From the NCBI GenBank assembly GCA_002390165.1, contig DGOU01000022.1, forward strand, positions 1 through 9,050: a stretch of DNA of 9,050 bases. Reading direction: 5' to 3'. Shown in pieces: positions 1 through 6,639 of this stretch (its first letter is position 1; each line of letters opens with the position of its first letter). Source of the DNA: Lutibacter sp. UBA4458. Lineage in GTDB: Bacteria; Bacteroidota; Bacteroidia; Flavobacteriales; Flavobacteriaceae. The notes under the pieces are model-generated. The model was given only the letters and a program-made list of their open reading frames with translations, did not search any database and was not told the DNA's origin. The translations under genes and the position numbers were made by a program.

Positions 1-1311
1 TTACCAACTGAATTTAATGATGCTCATGCCGCTTTAAGAGGATTTGCAAATAGTAATTTAAAGTCATCTGTAGTACTATCTGCTGGAATGAACCCACGAT
101 TGTACAGTTATTTTGAAAATTTCAAAGATTTTTTTCCAAATAAAAAGAATATTTTAAACAAAAAAATAATTTTAAAAGTAAGTGATTATAGATCTGCCAT
201 TATACAAGGTAAATTTTTAGCTAAAAAAGGATTATGGGTTTCAGAATATAGAGTAGAATCAGGGCTTAATTGTGGTGGACATGCTTTTGCTTCTGATGGT
301 TATTTAATGGGACCAATTTTAGAGGAGTTTAAAATTAACAAAGAAAGTTTAGTTACTGAAGTGCATACTATTTTAGTATCTGCATTAAAAAATAAAGGAA
401 AACATTTTCCAGATACTCCATTAGAATTAAAAATTACGGTGCAAGGTGGTGTTGGTACTTCTGAAGAACATGAATTTTTATTGAATAATTACAACGTTGA
501 TTCCGTAGGATGGGGTTCTCCATTTTTACTTGTTCCAGAAGCAACTACGGTAGATAAACCAACTTTAAAAGCTTTAAAAGAGGCGAAAGAAAAAGATTTA
601 TATCTAAGCAATATTTCTCCTTTAGGGGTTCCATTTAATAGCCTTAAAGGAAACTCTAATGAAATCTTTAAAAAAGAAAGAATCGCTAATAATAAAGCAG
701 GAAGTTCTTGTCCTAAAAAGTTTTTAATTTCAAATACAGATTATTCTGAAAAGGCAATTTGTACTGCCTCAAAAAAATACCAAACAATAAAATTAGAGGA
801 ATTAAAAAAAGCGGATTTAAGTTTAAATGAACATAAAGCCAAAGCTGCCAAAATTACGGATAAAGCCTGCCTTTGTGAAGGGCTTGCGAACTCAGCTATT
901 ATGGAATATGACATTAAAAAGAAAGGTCAAAAGCAAGGCGTTGCAATTTGCCCAGGACCAAATATAGCTTATTTTTCAAAGGAAATTTCTCTAAAAGAAA
1001 TGGTGAATCATATTTACGGAAAAGCGAATGTTTTGGGTAGTGATAATCGTCCACATATGTTTATTAAAGAACTAACTATGTATATTGATTATTTTTCAAA
1101 TAAGGTAGATGAATTTAAGGATACCATTACCGTTAAAAATCAAAAATACTTAAACAATTTTCAAAATAATTTAAATGATGGAATTGACTATTATCAGAAA
1201 TTATTTTCAGAATCAAAACATTATTTTGAAACAAATAAAGAAGTTTTATTAAGTGATTTAGAAAATTTAAAAAATAACTTATTTAATATTAAAATTCCTG
1301 TTTTAGATTAA
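1..1311 (+). CDS. Cysteine-rich protein with possible nitronate-monooxygenase-like TIM barrel (5' end outside window)
   Basis: The reading frame is open from base 1, so the ATG at 88 is internal: 29 residues in the same frame (beginning LPTEFNDAH) precede it and the true start lies upstream. 436 residues are visible. Residues 145-185 include QGGVGT and a VGWGSPFLLVPE stretch, which resemble the phosphate-binding end of an FMN-dependent TIM barrel of the nitronate monooxygenase/PfaD type; this assignment is inference. NCGGHAFASDG (about 90-100) may be an active-site loop. The second half has clustered cysteines at 237, 254, 290, 292 and 317 (SSCPKKF, AICTASKKY, KACLCEGL, AICPGPN), which suggests a metal or Fe-S site. 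The last 80 residues are charged and helical. No signal peptide or membrane segment is visible, so it is probably cytoplasmic. It is a single gene converging on the rrf2 operon. I can name neither the gene nor its substrate. The coding assignment is firm; the fold is tentative. Confidence 0.85.
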   Translation, partial: LPTEFNDAHAALRGFANSNLKSSVVLSAGMNPRLYSYFENFKDFFPNKKNILNKKIILKVSDYRSAIIQGKFLAKKGLWVSEYRVESGLNCGGHAFASDGYLMGPILEEFKINKESLVTEVHTILVSALKNKGKHFPDTPLELKITVQGGVGTSEEHEFLLNNYNVDSVGWGSPFLLVPEATTVDKPTLKALKEAKEKDLYLSNISPLGVPFNSLKGNSNEIFKKERIANNKAGSSCPKKFLISNTDYSEKAICTASKKYQTIKLEELKKADLSLNEHKAKAAKITDKACLCEGLANSAIMEYDIKKKGQKQGVAICPGPNIAYFSKEISLKEMVNHIYGKANVLGSDNRPHMFIKELTMYIDYFSNKVDEFKDTITVKNQKYLNNFQNNLNDGIDYYQKLFSESKHYFETNKEVLLSDLENLKNNLFNIKIPVLD

Positions 1312-1355
1312 ATTTAAACAGAAAAACATCTAAAAGTTTAGCTTATAAAACCTAT

Positions 1356-1408
1356 TGAGCCTGTCGAAATAATTTAATTTATAATTAAAGTTAATTTTAA
1401 CAGGCTCA
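1356..1408. terminator. Bidirectional hairpin between convergent genes
   Basis: A perfect 9-bp inverted repeat, TGAGCCTGT (1356-1364) with ACAGGCTCA (1400-1408), encloses an AT-rich loop that can pair a little further. A run of T follows on the + strand at 1423-1430. On the minus strand the hairpin is followed by TTTTATAAG. It lies between the stop of the + strand gene (1311) and the stop of rrf2 (1455), so it can terminate both. The T run begins 14 bases after the right arm, which is not ideal for the + strand direction. Confidence 0.6.
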
Positions 1409-1454
1409 GTTATATTATAAAGTTTTTTTTTATAAATTTTCAATTAGGCCTTTT

Positions 1455-1871
1455 TTAGCTACCGCATTTAAAATCGGATAAAGTTTTATTTTCTAATATT
1501 TTTAAGGTGCTGTCTCTAACTTCAGCCATAAGTATATTTAAACTACATTCTTCTTCGTTGGTGCAATCGTTACATCGTTCATAATGATTTAAGCTAACAC
1601 AAGGAAGCATTGCTATTGGACCTTCTAAAATTCGAATAAGTGAGGAAACCTTAATATCATCAGGATTTTGACTCAAATAATAACCTCCACCCTTTCCTTT
1701 TTTAGAAGCCAAAATTCCGCTTTTCTTTAAGCTTAACAAAATACTTTCTAAAAATTTTTTCGAAATATTTTCAGAAGTTGCAATTTCTGAAATTAATACT
1801 GGTGTATTTTCTTTTTTACTTGCTAAATAACTTAACGCCTTTAAACCATATTTTGTCTTTTTTGAAAGCAT
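1455..1871 (-). CDS. Rrf2-family transcriptional regulator with cysteine cluster
   Basis: A 138-residue protein of normal Rrf2 length. The N-terminus (LSKKTKYGLKALSYLA) is the typical first helix. A winged helix-turn-helix follows: ISEIATSENISKKFLESIL (about 28-46) as recognition region, then the wing with KGKGGGYYLS (about 58-67). A dimerisation helix covers roughly 75-125. Cysteines 91, 100, 103 and 109 sit where IscR and NsrR bind a [2Fe-2S] or [4Fe-4S] cluster, although the spacing (8, 2 and 5 residues between) differs from IscR. A redox, iron or NO sensing role is therefore inferred. It is the last gene of the operon, 23 bases after ctlX stops, and may autoregulate it or act on distant targets. 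The ATG at 1871 has no Shine-Dalgarno sequence. The family assignment is firm; ligand and targets are unknown. Confidence 0.93.
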   Translation of the reverse strand: MLSKKTKYGLKALSYLASKKENTPVLISEIATSENISKKFLESILLSLKKSGILASKKGKGGGYYLSQNPDDIKVSSLIRILEGPIAMLPCVSLNHYERCNDCTNEEECSLNILMAEVRDSTLKILENKTLSDFKCGS

Positions 1872-1894
1872 GCTTTAAAAATACAAATATTAAA

Positions 1895-2833
1895 TTATAA
1901 AATTTTAGGTAAAAAAACTTCTGCCATCATACATCTAACACTTCCTCCTCCACAAGCTTCAATAGTATCAGCATTACTATATAAAATGGTTGCAAACTTT
2001 TCTAAAGAGCTAATCTGATTTTTTGTTAAACATGTATAGGCTGTTTCGCTCATAACAATATATTCTTTATTGTTTTCGCCAACAACAGACAACATATTTC
2101 CTGCAAAATTATTTACTTGTTTTTCTGTTATGTCAATTATTTCTTTTCCATCTTCTTTTAACTGAGCAATCAAATTTTTACGTTCTTTTTTATCATCAAT
2201 ACAAGATAAACATACTACTGCAAAATCAGGTGCAACACACATCATTACATTAGTATGATAAATTACCATTCGTTGCTTATCAACCGTTTGATATGCTTTA
2301 AAAATTACTGGTGTGTATTCAAAATCTTCGCAAAATTCAATCAGCAAATCTTCATCAGCTCTAGGTGATAATGCGCAATATGCTTTTCTATTTACCCTGT
2401 CTAAAACTAAACTTCCAGTTCCTTCTAAAAATAAATCTTCTTCCTCCGCAGAAGTATAATCTATAAAATTATTAATTTGATATCCCTTCTCTTCTAGCTT
2501 ATCAAAAATATCATCTCTACGTTCTAAACGTCTGTTTTCAGCAAACATTGGATATAAGCCAACAGTTCCATTTTTATGAAAAGAAACCCAATTATTTGGA
2601 AAAATAGAATCTGGTGTATTTGGCTCTAAGGTGTCTTCAACTACAACAACATTTACACCAACGTTTTTAAGTTTATTCACAAAATTATCAAACTCATCTT
2701 TCGCCTTACTTTGAACGGTAGAAGGCAATATATTATCTAACACTTTTTGATAATAATTATTAACAGCAGTTTGCTCATTCATTCTAAAAGCAACTGGTTG
2801 AATCATTAATATGGTATTGGTAGCTTGTTTCAT
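1895..2833 (-). CDS. ctlX: Citrulline hydrolase of the CtlX type (guanidino-modifying enzyme family)
   Basis: A 312-residue protein of the amidinotransferase/arginine-deiminase superfamily, full length for CtlX. CtlX proteins, known from Francisella, hydrolyse citrulline to ornithine, CO2 and ammonia. The N-terminal stretch TILMIQPVAFRMNEQTAVNN is characteristic of the group. Residues expected for the five-bladed propeller active site are all present: the PDSIFPNNW substrate loop (74-82), E137 in FLEGTGS, H193 in YHTN, and nucleophile C301 in GGGSVRC near the C-terminus. It is cytoplasmic, with no signal peptide. The start lies 13 bases after the stop of the upstream ADI-like gene, and rrf2 follows 23 bases after its own stop, so the three probably share one mRNA. 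The ATG is preceded by an A-rich leader rather than a Shine-Dalgarno sequence. The exact substrate (citrulline or another ureido/guanidino compound) rests on family resemblance. Confidence 0.88.
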   Translation of the reverse strand: MKQATNTILMIQPVAFRMNEQTAVNNYYQKVLDNILPSTVQSKAKDEFDNFVNKLKNVGVNVVVVEDTLEPNTPDSIFPNNWVSFHKNGTVGLYPMFAENRRLERRDDIFDKLEEKGYQINNFIDYTSAEEEDLFLEGTGSLVLDRVNRKAYCALSPRADEDLLIEFCEDFEYTPVIFKAYQTVDKQRMVIYHTNVMMCVAPDFAVVCLSCIDDKKERKNLIAQLKEDGKEIIDITEKQVNNFAGNMLSVVGENNKEYIVMSETAYTCLTKNQISSLEKFATILYSNADTIEACGGGSVRCMMAEVFLPKIL

Positions 2834-2846
2834 TTTAATTATATTT

Positions 2847-3764
2847 TTAAGCTCTTTCTAATGGTAATGTAGAACAACGTAATAAACCTTCTTGTTTAGC
2901 AATTTCAGAATAAGGAATTTCTTCAACAGTAATTCCATTATTTCGTAACCAAGTGTTTAATCTGGTAAAATTTTGTTCAGAAACCACCACACTTTCAGAA
3001 ATAGAAAACACATTGGAATTCATATTGTACATTTCATCTTTAGTAATTTCAAAAATATTATTTTTCCCAAACAAATTCACTAAATAATTATAATCTTCTT
3101 CTAATAAAAATCCATTTTTATGAAGTATTGCTTTATTTTTCCCAACAGGTTGAAAACAACAATCTAAATGTAAAGCATTTTCTTTTGGGTTGGTAGATTT
3201 ACGCAATTCAAAGGATTTGACTTTTTTATTAGAAAACTTTTTGATAAAATAATCAACTGCGGCTTTATTGGTACGAGCCGTAATTTGATCGGGGTAATCT
3301 AAAGCGGTATATGTTCCAATAAACAAATGCTCATTCCAAGGCATAATATCTCCTCCTTCCACATGTACTTCTTCTGGAAGAGTGATTATTTTATTTGGGT
3401 TAATATTGCTTAAAACGTTCTCAATAGCCTGTAATTCATTAATTCTATCAGGTAAAATATTTGATTTAAAAAATAAATCATCAATTACAAAACCAATATC
3501 TCGAGTAAATATTTGATTTACATTTTCTAATATTTCAGGTCGATATACTTTAACTTTATGTTTAATTAACACCGTATTAAAAGCATCCATTTCAGTAATC
3601 ATGTCTTTTTCAGCTGGGTACGTTCCTTCTAACACATGCTGCTTGGATTTTGGATCGTAACAATCTTCTGGTTTTGGAATTGGGCCATTGTCATTAGCAA
3701 TTCCTAAAATCACCGATTTTAACTTTGCTGTTTCATTTATAATTTTTAGGGGTACGGTATTCAT
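2847..3764 (-). CDS. Arginine deiminase / dimethylarginine dimethylaminohydrolase-like hydrolase
   Basis: A 305-residue protein of the guanidino-modifying enzyme superfamily. Visible motifs in order: FTRDIGF (86-92), VEGGDIM with catalytic-type E136 and D139, HLDCCF with H199 and D201, and LLRCSTLP with nucleophile C297. This gives a complete Cys-His-Glu set, so the enzyme should be active. It is shorter than classical arginine deiminases (about 400 residues) and closer to DDAH and short arginine-hydrolase types. The substrate could be arginine, giving citrulline and ammonia, or a methylated arginine. Close coupling to ctlX, 13 bases downstream, favours a citrulline-yielding reaction. It is the first gene of the operon ending in rrf2. 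Just upstream is the terminator of the citrate synthase gene, so it needs a promoter of its own or readthrough. The superfamily call is firm; the substrate is inferred. Confidence 0.88.
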   Translation of the reverse strand: MNTVPLKIINETAKLKSVILGIANDNGPIPKPEDCYDPKSKQHVLEGTYPAEKDMITEMDAFNTVLIKHKVKVYRPEILENVNQIFTRDIGFVIDDLFFKSNILPDRINELQAIENVLSNINPNKIITLPEEVHVEGGDIMPWNEHLFIGTYTALDYPDQITARTNKAAVDYFIKKFSNKKVKSFELRKSTNPKENALHLDCCFQPVGKNKAILHKNGFLLEEDYNYLVNLFGKNNIFEITKDEMYNMNSNVFSISESVVVSEQNFTRLNTWLRNNGITVEEIPYSEIAKQEGLLRCSTLPLERA

Positions 3765-3784
3765 TTTATATAAAAATAGCTTTA

Positions 3785-3818
3785 CAAATTAGAGTTTACA
3801 ACCTAAAAAAAGCCAAAA
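3785..3818 (-). promoter_or_regulatory. Weak candidate promoter for the ADI-like/ctlX/rrf2 operon
   Basis: On the minus strand a CTAATTTG octamer (3792-3785) keeps only the TTTG half of the Bacteroidetes -7 box TAnnTTTG. A TTG triplet lies 21 bases upstream at 3816-3814, within the accepted spacing for the -33 element, but that triplet is inside the terminator arm of the citrate synthase gene. The start codon is 20 bases downstream. This is a guess based on the operon needing a promoter after a terminator. Confidence 0.22.
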
Positions 3819-3831
3819 TTCATTGGCTTTT
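3805..3831 (-). terminator. Intrinsic terminator of the type II citrate synthase gene
   Basis: Read on the minus strand, AAAAGCCAA pairs with TTGGCTTTT across a 6-base loop, and the T tract at the 3' side runs on to seven T in total (3811-3805). It begins 9 bases after the citrate synthase stop codon, which places it as that gene's terminator and separates it from the ADI-like operon. Confidence 0.85.
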
Positions 3832-3839
3832 CAATCTAG

Positions 3840-5126
3840 TTATCTATTATTAATTGAAGTGTATTTTCTTAAGTTTTCACCAATATATAATTGACGTGGG
3901 CGTCCAATTGGCTCATGATTTAAACGCATTTCTCTCCATTGAGCAATCCAACCAGGTAAACGACCAATAGCAAACATTACTGTAAACATTTCTGATGGAA
4001 TACCCAATGCTCTATAAATAATTCCTGAATAAAAATCGACATTTGGATATAATTTCCTACTTACAAAGTATTCATCTTTTAATGCTACTTCTTCTAAATG
4101 TTTTGCAATTTTTAAAGCGGGATCATTAATATTTAAATCTTTTAAAACTTCATCAGCATACGATTTTATAATTCTGGCTCTTGGATCGAAATTTTTATAA
4201 ACTCTATGACCAAACCCCATTAAACGGAAAGAATCATTTTTATCTTTTGCTTTTAAAATGTATTTTTCAACATCGCCTCCGTCTTTTTCAATTTGCTCTA
4301 ACATTTCAATCACTGCTTGGTTTGCTCCACCATGTAATCTTCCCCATAAAGCAGAAACACCTGCGGAAATAGATGCAAATAAGCCAGCTTCAGAAGAACC
4401 AACAATTCTAACGGTAGATGTAGAACAGTTTTGTTCATGGTCTTCATGAAGAATTAAAAGTTTATCTAAGGCTTCAACAGTTATTGGATTTAATCTATAT
4501 TTTTCAGTAGGAATTCTAAATAACATTTGCATGATATTTGAAATATAATCTAAAGAATTATCAGAATAGTTTAAAGGAGTTCCTTTATTTTTACTATGTG
4601 CCCAAGCCGCTAATACCGGAAATTTACCTAGTATTTTTACAACTGCATGATATAATTCTTTTTCAGAATTAATATCAACAGTTACTGGATTAAATGCTGT
4701 TAATGCACTTGTTAAAGAGGAAAGCATTCCCATTGGATGAGCTACTTTTGGAAACCCATCTATAATGTTTTTTATTTCTTCATTCAACAATGATTCACTT
4801 TTAATATCATTTTCAAATTTTACAAACTGTTCCTTACTTGGTAAATTTCCAAAAATAATTAAATAAGCTACTTCTAAAAAATTAGAGTTTTCTGCCAAAT
4901 CCTCTATAGCATAACCTCTATAGCGTAAAACACCTTCTTCTCCGTTTAAAAAGGTAATTGCACTTTTACATGAACCCGTATTTTTAAATCCAGAATCTAG
5001 AGTAATTACACCTCCAGTTGCACTTCTTAATGATTTTATATCAATAGAAACTTCATTCTCTGTACCTCGTATAATTGGAAACTCAAATTTTTTACCATCT
5101 ATTTCTAATATTGCTTTTTCGCTCAT
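3840..5126 (-). CDS. gltA: Citrate synthase, bacterial type II (GltA-like)
   Basis: A 428-residue enzyme, matching the 427 of E. coli GltA. It condenses oxaloacetate with acetyl-CoA to citrate, the first TCA cycle step, in the cytoplasm. The N-terminal extra domain (residues 1 to about 60, starting MSEKAILEIDGKKFEFP) is typical of the hexameric type II enzymes of Gram-negative bacteria. The active site is complete: H265 in LHGGANQ, H307 in MGFGHRVY and D364 in NVDFYSG, with LHEDHEQNCSTSTVR (226-240) also conserved. By my recalled alignment, E. coli residues linked to NADH inhibition are not kept: C206 corresponds to T207 here, and R109/H110 fall in SESLLNEE. Strong NADH control may therefore be absent. 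The gene has its own terminator and a possible promoter, and follows a second, unrelated-type citrate synthase. The start is supported by a purine-rich AAAAGGA six bases upstream. Confidence 0.96.
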   Translation of the reverse strand: MSEKAILEIDGKKFEFPIIRGTENEVSIDIKSLRSATGGVITLDSGFKNTGSCKSAITFLNGEEGVLRYRGYAIEDLAENSNFLEVAYLIIFGNLPSKEQFVKFENDIKSESLLNEEIKNIIDGFPKVAHPMGMLSSLTSALTAFNPVTVDINSEKELYHAVVKILGKFPVLAAWAHSKNKGTPLNYSDNSLDYISNIMQMLFRIPTEKYRLNPITVEALDKLLILHEDHEQNCSTSTVRIVGSSEAGLFASISAGVSALWGRLHGGANQAVIEMLEQIEKDGGDVEKYILKAKDKNDSFRLMGFGHRVYKNFDPRARIIKSYADEVLKDLNINDPALKIAKHLEEVALKDEYFVSRKLYPNVDFYSGIIYRALGIPSEMFTVMFAIGRLPGWIAQWREMRLNHEPIGRPRQLYIGENLRKYTSINNR

Positions 5127-5132
5127 TTCTAT

Positions 5133-5139
5133 TCCTTTT
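5133..5139 (-). promoter_or_regulatory. Shine-Dalgarno-like site of the type II citrate synthase gene
   Basis: On the minus strand AAAAGGA lies 6 bases before the ATG at 5126. It is the clearest Shine-Dalgarno-like match among the six starts in this window; the others have A/T-rich leaders, as is usual in Bacteroidetes. It supports the start choice, although A-rich leaders produce such matches by chance. Confidence 0.45.
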
Positions 5140-5159
5140 ATTTGAATTATTAATTTTCA

Positions 5160-5167
5160 CGAAAATA
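5160..5167 (-). promoter_or_regulatory. Candidate -7 promoter box of the type II citrate synthase gene
   Basis: The minus strand reads TATTTTCG, seven of eight positions matching or allowed in TAnnTTTG. It ends 34 bases before the start codon, about the same distance as the better -7 boxes of enolase and the second citrate synthase. No good -33 TTG is present at the expected distance, so support is moderate to weak. Confidence 0.35.
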
Positions 5168-5213
5168 CGAAATTTAAAGCTCTTTTTAAAATATAGATTT
5201 AGTTTTAAAGCAA

Positions 5214-5246
5214 AAAAAAAACATCACTAAAAGTGATGTTTTTTTT
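5214..5246 (-). terminator. Intrinsic terminator of the mitochondrial-type citrate synthase gene
   Basis: A perfect hairpin: ACATCACT (5221-5228) pairs with AGTGATGT (5232-5239) over a 3-base loop, and flanking A and T runs extend the stem to about 15 bp. On the minus strand a run of ten T follows the GC-containing part. It starts 16 bases after the stop at 5263. The symmetric A/T flanks would also allow it to work on the + strand, where no gene needs it. Confidence 0.92.
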
Positions 5247-5262
5247 AATAAATTAATTTAAA

Positions 5263-6570
5263 CTAATTGGCCTTAACCATATCTTCAATCATTTTTGTGG
5301 TTAAAGATTTTGGTCTTTCTAAAGAATAACCTAAAGCTCTATCCCAAATAATGTTTGATAAAACACCAAATGATCTACCAATTGCAAATAATACTGTGTA
5401 AAAATCAAATTGAGTAACACCATAATGCCATTGAACTACACCTGATTGTGCATCTACATTTGGCCAAGGGTTTTTAGCTTTTCCATGTTCTCTTAAAATA
5501 TCTGGAACCACTTTATATAATGCATCTACATATTTAAATAAATCATCTTTTGGCAAATGTTTTAAACAGAATTCTCTTTGAACAGCATATCTAGGATCTG
5601 TTTTACGCAAAACTGCATGACCGTACCCAGGTATAACTTGTCCACTATTTAAAGTATCCCAAACATATTTTTTCATTTCTTCTTCAGATGGTAATTTTCC
5701 TCCCATTTGATTTCTTAATCCTTGTAACCAACGCAATACTTCTTGATTAGCTAAACCATGTAAAGGACCAGCTAAACCATTAATCATAGCTGAATTTGCA
5801 TAATATACATCAGATAATGAGCTTGCAACTAAATGCCCAGTATGTGCGCTAACGTTTCCGCTTTCGTGATCGGCATGAATAATAAAATACATTCTTGAAA
5901 CATCATCATAAGGTTTATCTTTTCCCATCATGTAAGCAAAATTTGCTCCTAAATCTAATGTTGGATCTGGAAATCTATGTCCTTTTTCAGGATGATATAA
6001 TTTATTATAAATGTATGCTCCAATTAAAGGCATTTTAGCTAATAAATTAGTGGCATCTTCATAAGTTGCATCCCAATAATCCATTTTACTCATTCCTTGC
6101 TTGTATTTTACGTTAAAAAGAGATTCTCTTTCTAAACTCATTACTGCAGCAGACAAAATTGCCATTGGACTACTTTCGCTTGGAAATGCATCAATTACAT
6201 CTCTTACATATTGAGGAATAGTTCTTCTATTATTAAAATCTATCATTAAATCTTCTACTTCTTTTTGAGTAGGCATATCTCCGGTAAGTAATAAATAGTA
6301 TAAACCTTCAACATAAGGCATTTCTGCACCTTTTGGCTTTGGTAATTTTTCTAAAACTTCAGGCAAAGTATAACCCCGATATCTAATACCTTCCATTGGA
6401 TCTAAATAAGAAATATCTGTAACTAAACTTTTGATACCACGCATTCCTCCAATGATTTGAGATACTTTAACCTGATCAACTATTTTATCGCCGAATTCTT
6501 TAACTAACTTGGTAGTTTTAGGTCGTTGTTCCTGAATCTTTTCATACAATTTGTCTTTTAAAGCACTCAT
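5263..6570 (-). CDS. Citrate synthase, mitochondrial (eukaryotic, type I-like) form
   Basis: A 435-residue citrate synthase clearly of the animal/fungal mitochondrial type, not the type II form next door. Diagnostic stretches are IHADHESGNVSAHT (231-244), GLAGPLHGLANQEVL (265-279), GYGHAVLRKTDPRY (315-328) and WPNVDAQSG (369-377). The catalytic set H271, H318 and D373 is complete and lies almost at the pig heart positions (274, 320, 375). It has no targeting peptide and should be cytoplasmic, probably dimeric. I place the start at 6570, giving MSALKDKLYEK: a longer frame opens at 6612, but its first 14 residues (Lys/Asn/Ile-rich) are not enzyme-like, and that ATG overlaps the likely promoter box. 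The gene has its own promoter and terminator. A 2-methylcitrate synthase activity cannot be excluded. It shows only remote similarity to its neighbour, so this is not a recent duplication. Confidence 0.94.
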   Translation of the reverse strand: MSALKDKLYEKIQEQRPKTTKLVKEFGDKIVDQVKVSQIIGGMRGIKSLVTDISYLDPMEGIRYRGYTLPEVLEKLPKPKGAEMPYVEGLYYLLLTGDMPTQKEVEDLMIDFNNRRTIPQYVRDVIDAFPSESSPMAILSAAVMSLERESLFNVKYKQGMSKMDYWDATYEDATNLLAKMPLIGAYIYNKLYHPEKGHRFPDPTLDLGANFAYMMGKDKPYDDVSRMYFIIHADHESGNVSAHTGHLVASSLSDVYYANSAMINGLAGPLHGLANQEVLRWLQGLRNQMGGKLPSEEEMKKYVWDTLNSGQVIPGYGHAVLRKTDPRYAVQREFCLKHLPKDDLFKYVDALYKVVPDILREHGKAKNPWPNVDAQSGVVQWHYGVTQFDFYTVLFAIGRSFGVLSNIIWDRALGYSLERPKSLTTKMIEDMVKAN

Positions 6571-6609
6571 AATTATATCTTTTTTTATGTTATTTTTATT
6601 CAATCTTCT

Positions 6610-6617
6610 CAAAGTTA
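6610..6617 (-). promoter_or_regulatory. -7 promoter box of the mitochondrial-type citrate synthase gene
   Basis: The minus strand reads TAACTTTG, a full match to the Bacteroidetes -7 consensus TAnnTTTG. It ends 39 bases before the preferred ATG at 6570. Ten bases (TAACTTTGAG) are identical to the box upstream of enolase. The -33 region contains a T run but no TTG. Its position argues against translation starting at 6612. Confidence 0.55.
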
Positions 6618-6639
6618 AGAAGTTATCTATTGAAAAAAG

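Noticed and set aside
88..90. ATG at 88 as the start of the left-edge gene
   Set aside because: The same frame is open to base 1 and its 29 upstream residues read as normal protein without a leader sequence, so the gene begins before the window.
4181..4449. Two short + strand open frames (63 codons each) inside the type II citrate synthase gene
   Set aside because: They lie antisense to a clearly coding, conserved frame, overlap each other and show no protein-like composition or family motif.
3840..6570. Recent tandem duplication of citrate synthase
   Set aside because: The two proteins differ in N-terminal domain, active-site context and length pattern; they belong to different citrate synthase types.
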